Of a stretch of DNA of 64,000 nt, positions 60,290-64,000 are shown piece by piece. A program made the translations under genes and the position numbers. The stretch covers positions 1,228,796 to 1,292,795 of the forward strand of contig NW_023503313.1 of the NCBI RefSeq assembly GCF_014529535.1, written 5' to 3'. The notes beneath the pieces are model-generated. The model searched no databases, was not told where the DNA came from, and saw only the letters and a list, made by a program, of their open reading frames with translations. The DNA comes from Bradysia coprophila. Its lineage: Eukaryota > Arthropoda > Insecta > Diptera > Sciaridae. Position 1 is the stretch's first letter. Every line of letters starts with the position of its first letter.

Positions 60290-61088
60290 ATGGGGCAGCA
60301 TCAGTCAAATCAATCTGTTAAAAGCGAAAAGTCTGCTTTCCAAGCTATGGTCATACAGAGCGTTCATGTAAGTAAACTTGCATGTAAATTCTTGTCGTTA
60401 ATATTAAATGAGTAATAATAGCATCAATTTTGTCATTGAAAAGTGAGAATTACGATCGATGATGTACACACGCCAATTCTATTTTAATGGACCATTATTG
60501 TTCAACGCTCTATTCATGCTAATTACAAACATCAACCGAAACAAATTGATTTTGTTTTACGATTTTTAAGATAAAGAAAAAAAAACTTAAAAAAATGGTA
60601 AATTTATTGACAAACTGTAAAAAGCGTTAATTCGCACAAGGCAACTATAAAGAAACGTGAGGTCGAAGGAGATTAAATGTTTTGCTTGTTATTACGGAAG
60701 GTGTTAATGTTTCCTGTAACGCAATCAGAACTGATTGATTAGCTTTCATCTAGTTTCATTTCACTCTCATAATTATTCATCGTGACGTTTATCAAAGGTG
60801 ACAAACAAAGAACTTACCACTCACCGGTCGTCTTTACTCAGACATTTTTACTTTAGTGTTTTAACACTATTAGAGCATAATGTAAACCTTCTCCACTACA
60901 AAAAAAAAAACTTCTCAATCAGTACAGAATGCAGGTACCTACATGTCTAAATTTATCATCAATCACATTGATTTCAATCATAATTTCAGAATTGTTCTCT
61001 CAACACCTACCAAAAATACCAAAAAAAACCTGTAGTACACGACCTTGATCGCAATTTTATTTTTGAATCCGAATTTTATTGGCAATGA
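60290..61088 (+). CDS. small two-exon gene, 58-residue peptide with myristoylation-type N-terminus
   Basis: Function unknown; no family recognised. Exon 1 is 60290-60367 (MGQHQSNQSVKSEKS...IQSVH, then CAT|GTAAGT) and exon 2 is 60990-61088 (after TAATTTCAG; NCSLNTYQKYQKKP...ESEFYWQ, TGA), in phase 0. The N-terminus M-G-Q-H-Q-S-N fits the N-myristoylation pattern (Gly2, Ser6), hinting at a membrane-tethered cytosolic peptide. The second half is Lys/Tyr-rich, then acidic/aromatic. Support: TATA and TCAGT initiator just upstream, perfect GTAAGT donor, AATAAA at 61101-61106, 12 bases after the stop. Weak points: the intron is 622 bases, so exon 2 could be chance, and the true gene might run further. 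Confidence 0.5.
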
Positions 61089-61100
61089 ACTTTAGGCGTA

Positions 61101-61106
61101 AATAAA
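61101..61106 (+). terminator. poly(A) signal of the 58-residue gene
   Basis: AATAAA 12 bases after the TGA, which would give an extremely short 3' UTR. Confidence 0.4.
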
Positions 61107-64000
61107 AATGAATTCTATTTCGCTATTTGACCCGATACATGAATTAATAAATTTCATAAGAAAAAAACCACATCGATGCGAAGGTCGGGGTTTTGCTATG
61201 CCTTTCGTTAACGTTTTAGTCGATCGTTTGAATATTTTGTTGAACGATAACTGATCGTTAGATTCTGCTCCAGAGTGTTAATTTAACCGGTATTTCGGCA
61301 GTAAACGATCATTTCTCAATGTTCTCAACGCTTTAATGGCAAAAAAATGGTTTATATATCGGCCCGCGCATACATAATCCCAAAATAAAGTCGGAATAAA
61401 TGCAAATTAAAAAAATCATAAAACTGGTTGAAATATTGGTGAAGAATGTTTATTTGGAGCCTAAGTAGACTTTTCAGATTACATTTGATTTTTTTTTTAT
61501 TTTCAACAGGCAAGGAATTATAAGATCCAACAATTTCTATCCAGGGGTACAACATTACAATACGAACGTATTTTGATAACGCATGTGGAGTGAATAGTAT
61601 GAATGGCATTAAACTTATAAGATTTGGTCTGCGCTCGGCTGTCCCAAAAATATTTTTTCTGCTATGCCAAAGAGGTTGAGCAGAATCCCGGGGTAGTCTA
61701 CTGGAAAATTAGAGTCCCATAGAAATATTTAAACAGCATTACCAACACAGATTGTATGAATTGTGCAGACATGAACACCGTTAACTTTGTGTCAAAAATG
61801 AAGATTGGCTTAACTTCAATATTTAGGGCAATTATTTAGGATAAAGTCAATTGATAATGGAATGAATGTACAGATCAATATCATTAAATAATGCCGAAGA
61901 AACATTCAAATGGACATTGAAAAGGGCATAATTGAAAAAGTCCTTAACAGACACACAAAAAACTCTAACGGGTCCGAACACTATTTTGATAAAATTGCAA
62001 CGAATGAATTAGTACAGTCTTAGTCTCAAAACTACATGCGGCAGTAAGGTTCAGCCAACCAAAAATAAAATTTTGCATAGCTTGTATTCCAGATTCCATA
62101 GCAACCACAATAGAATACTGAAATTATATTCTGGTGTAATTACGAGCCAATTTCGGGATTCAGCATTGTCAATTGGGCAAAAGGATGGTTAGAATTTAAG
62201 GACAAGACAGCCGTCTCGTGGTGATAGTTTTGAAGTTACTTCTTCGTAAAAAAATACTGCGGTCGAAAACCCACCCACAAGAACAGTCACAATATTTTGA
62301 CTTTGCATTTCATAATGATAAAAGATAACTCTCACTGTTTCTATCAAAATATTAGGCACGCTGCCCTCCACGTAACGCACGTTTTCGTTTTCGAAATATC
62401 GTAGCATAAAATTAGCATTAAATAGTTTGATAATTTTTTACAATCAAGTCGAACGCCTCATATTAGTTTTTTTATTATTTATATTCTCTCATTGAATATC
62501 TGAATATCTGAAGCGCGTCGAAGCTTAATTATCGGATTATTTACCTCGTCATTTACTGTAAACATTTAAAACTGTAGAATTTTAAAGCAAAAAACGTTTC
62601 ACGGACTTTTAAACATTTTACAACCTTAATTTACCGCTTCATTTCAATCATTTTGTACCTATTGAACGTGATAACTAAAATAGATTAAAATAATTGCCCT
62701 GTGTGTGTATATGATTGCTTCAGAATTGTACAATATCAGGGCAACATTTAAGTGCCTATCTAGAGCAATTTATTATTCTGTTACGATGATTGGGTGGATT
62801 TAGCAACAATTCCTTTTATTGATGATTGTATATGAATTCAGTATACCTGTAATTGGCATAAAAACACGAAGGTTTCCATCTGAGACAAACAAAAAGCTGT
62901 TATCCCCGCTCTCTCCATTCGACACGAATTTGTTTTCCATTTCTTTTTCTATCTTACTCACCTTACTCATTTCACATCGCCTAAGATACTCTGCAGAAAA
63001 AAAAAACTAAATTTGCAGACATGCAAAATATAGACGACCGGCCAATTTACTTTTACGAAAATAAACAGAAAACCGGTTGATACAGACCGATTCCAAAAAG
63101 ACTATTTTTTGCTAGCGGCTTAGCTTGTTTACTTTGCTGCGTTGTGCCCGATGAAAATATAAAGAAAATGCAATTAGCAGACATGTCGGTGAAAACATAT
63201 TTTATTAGAGTGCAAGCAGACGTGAACTCTGCCGGCCCATGGTATCGAGGAGCGGTTTATAAATGATTTGATTTGAAACAAATATTATGAATAAATTCCG
63301 CATTGAAATTCGATTGGAAATTCCGTGTGACCTGACCAGTGAACATTACGTTTGGATTAGTTGAAATTAGAATTTAAATAGTACTATGTGCAGCCTTCAT
63401 CTGGCTAGTTCGACCCTGGTAGTATGCTTATTTGTGTGTCCATATACATATGTTGCTAAACGGTTATATAATGTGTACATGTCGACATGTTAGATATTTC
63501 TTTCGATTAAATCTTACCGTCGAGACTACTTTCTCTTTTCTTATATCACATTCTAATTCCAGTCAAAGTATTGAATTGAACGAAAACCATTGCAAAATCG
63601 CTCAGAATTGCATTATATGCAATGGGAAATTGTAGGATTAATAATATCGATGTGCTTGTGGGATGTTTATACCGCTTCAATAACAATTGAGTTGTAGAAA
63701 TTATTGATCACTGATGCGATTATGATTTTGTGTGGTATTTAATGAACACAATGTATTGGATGTACAGTTCATTGGGTTTCCTTGTTTATGTTACGAATGT
63801 GATCGATGTGGTCACGTTTGATATAAACATTTTAATTTTATTTTTTTTAAATTTAAAACTCACATGGAATTAGCAATTAAAATCAGAGATCGATAATTAT
63901 GAGTTTGTTCTTTTTTTTTTCTCGTCGTTGTTTTTAATGATTGACGATGAAGGTCTTATTACGCAAGATGCGTTTGATAAAAATTTTTCTACGAGTTGTA
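61107..64000. other. gene-poor right end of the window
   Basis: 2.9 kb of AT-rich DNA with only short open frames (up to 85 codons). The minus-strand frame at 62407-62189 (MLRYFENENVRYVEGSV...) has protein-like composition but no recognised family, splice partners or promoter, so I do not call it. Confidence 0.45.

Noticed and set aside
62189-62407. 72-codon minus-strand frame with protein-like composition
   Set aside because: No family, splice partner or promoter could be shown; kept only as a note.

Overview
The window is AT-rich nuclear DNA from an insect, most likely a dipteran and plausibly a nematoceran such as a fungus gnat. The placement rests on gene content (Keap1, a PGC-1/spargel homologue, a fly-type acetyl-CoA hydrolase), short GT-AG introns of about 55-90 bases, TCAGT initiators at two TATA promoters, and a fly-like tRNA-Lys(CTT) and 5S rRNA. 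The species is an inference. There are no operons; genes lie on both strands and are separated by repeat-filled spacers.

Layout. 1-6.4 kb: a 2.4 kb TA-flanked inverted-repeat element holding two smaller hairpin elements, then three further small inverted-repeat elements. 6.4-10.1 kb: uridine phosphorylase (minus strand, six exons), whose first intron carries a 1.2 kb repeat. 11.3-14.4 kb: foldback repeats. 14.6-16.45 kb: a SPAG1-type dynein-assembly TPR gene. 16.5-18.4 kb: a Pol III cluster of three 5S rRNA genes in mixed orientation and a tRNA-Lys. 19.1-21.7 kb: a PGC-1 (spargel) homologue (minus). 24.4-27.1 kb: Keap1 (plus), converging on 27.2-28.75 kb: an mARC-type MOSC reductase (minus). 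30.86-36.82 kb: a mitochondrial acetyl-CoA hydrolase/CoA-transferase with a 4 kb first intron. 37.8-38.9 kb: a hAT-like foldback element with an 8-base target duplication. 40.87-41.26 kb: a complete two-exon gene for a 48-residue peptide. 43.2-45.7 kb: a giant palindrome with an internal tandem array. 47.3-49.06 kb: an F-box/LRR-like gene (minus), with unexplained open frames upstream. 51.3-52.4 kb: an inverted second copy of the repeat in the uridine phosphorylase intron. 53.9-56.15 kb: Mgat2 (N-glycan GlcNAc-transferase II). 60.25-61.1 kb: a second small two-exon gene (58 residues) with TATA, initiator and poly(A) signal. The rest, including the last 2.9 kb, shows nothing I can call.

The genes do not form one pathway. 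Keap1 (oxidative-stress sensing), spargel (mitochondrial biogenesis), mARC and the acetyl-CoA hydrolase (mitochondrial enzymes) share a metabolic flavour, but neighbourhood alone does not show co-regulation. Exon structures were worked out by reading splice sites and checking that every junction keeps frame. The strongest unexplained material is the family of foldback elements: hairpins with TTCG-type tips, elements sharing a CCGTACGAAGT terminal motif, the giant palindrome and the hAT-like foldback. Next come the two tiny spliced genes that match no family I know.
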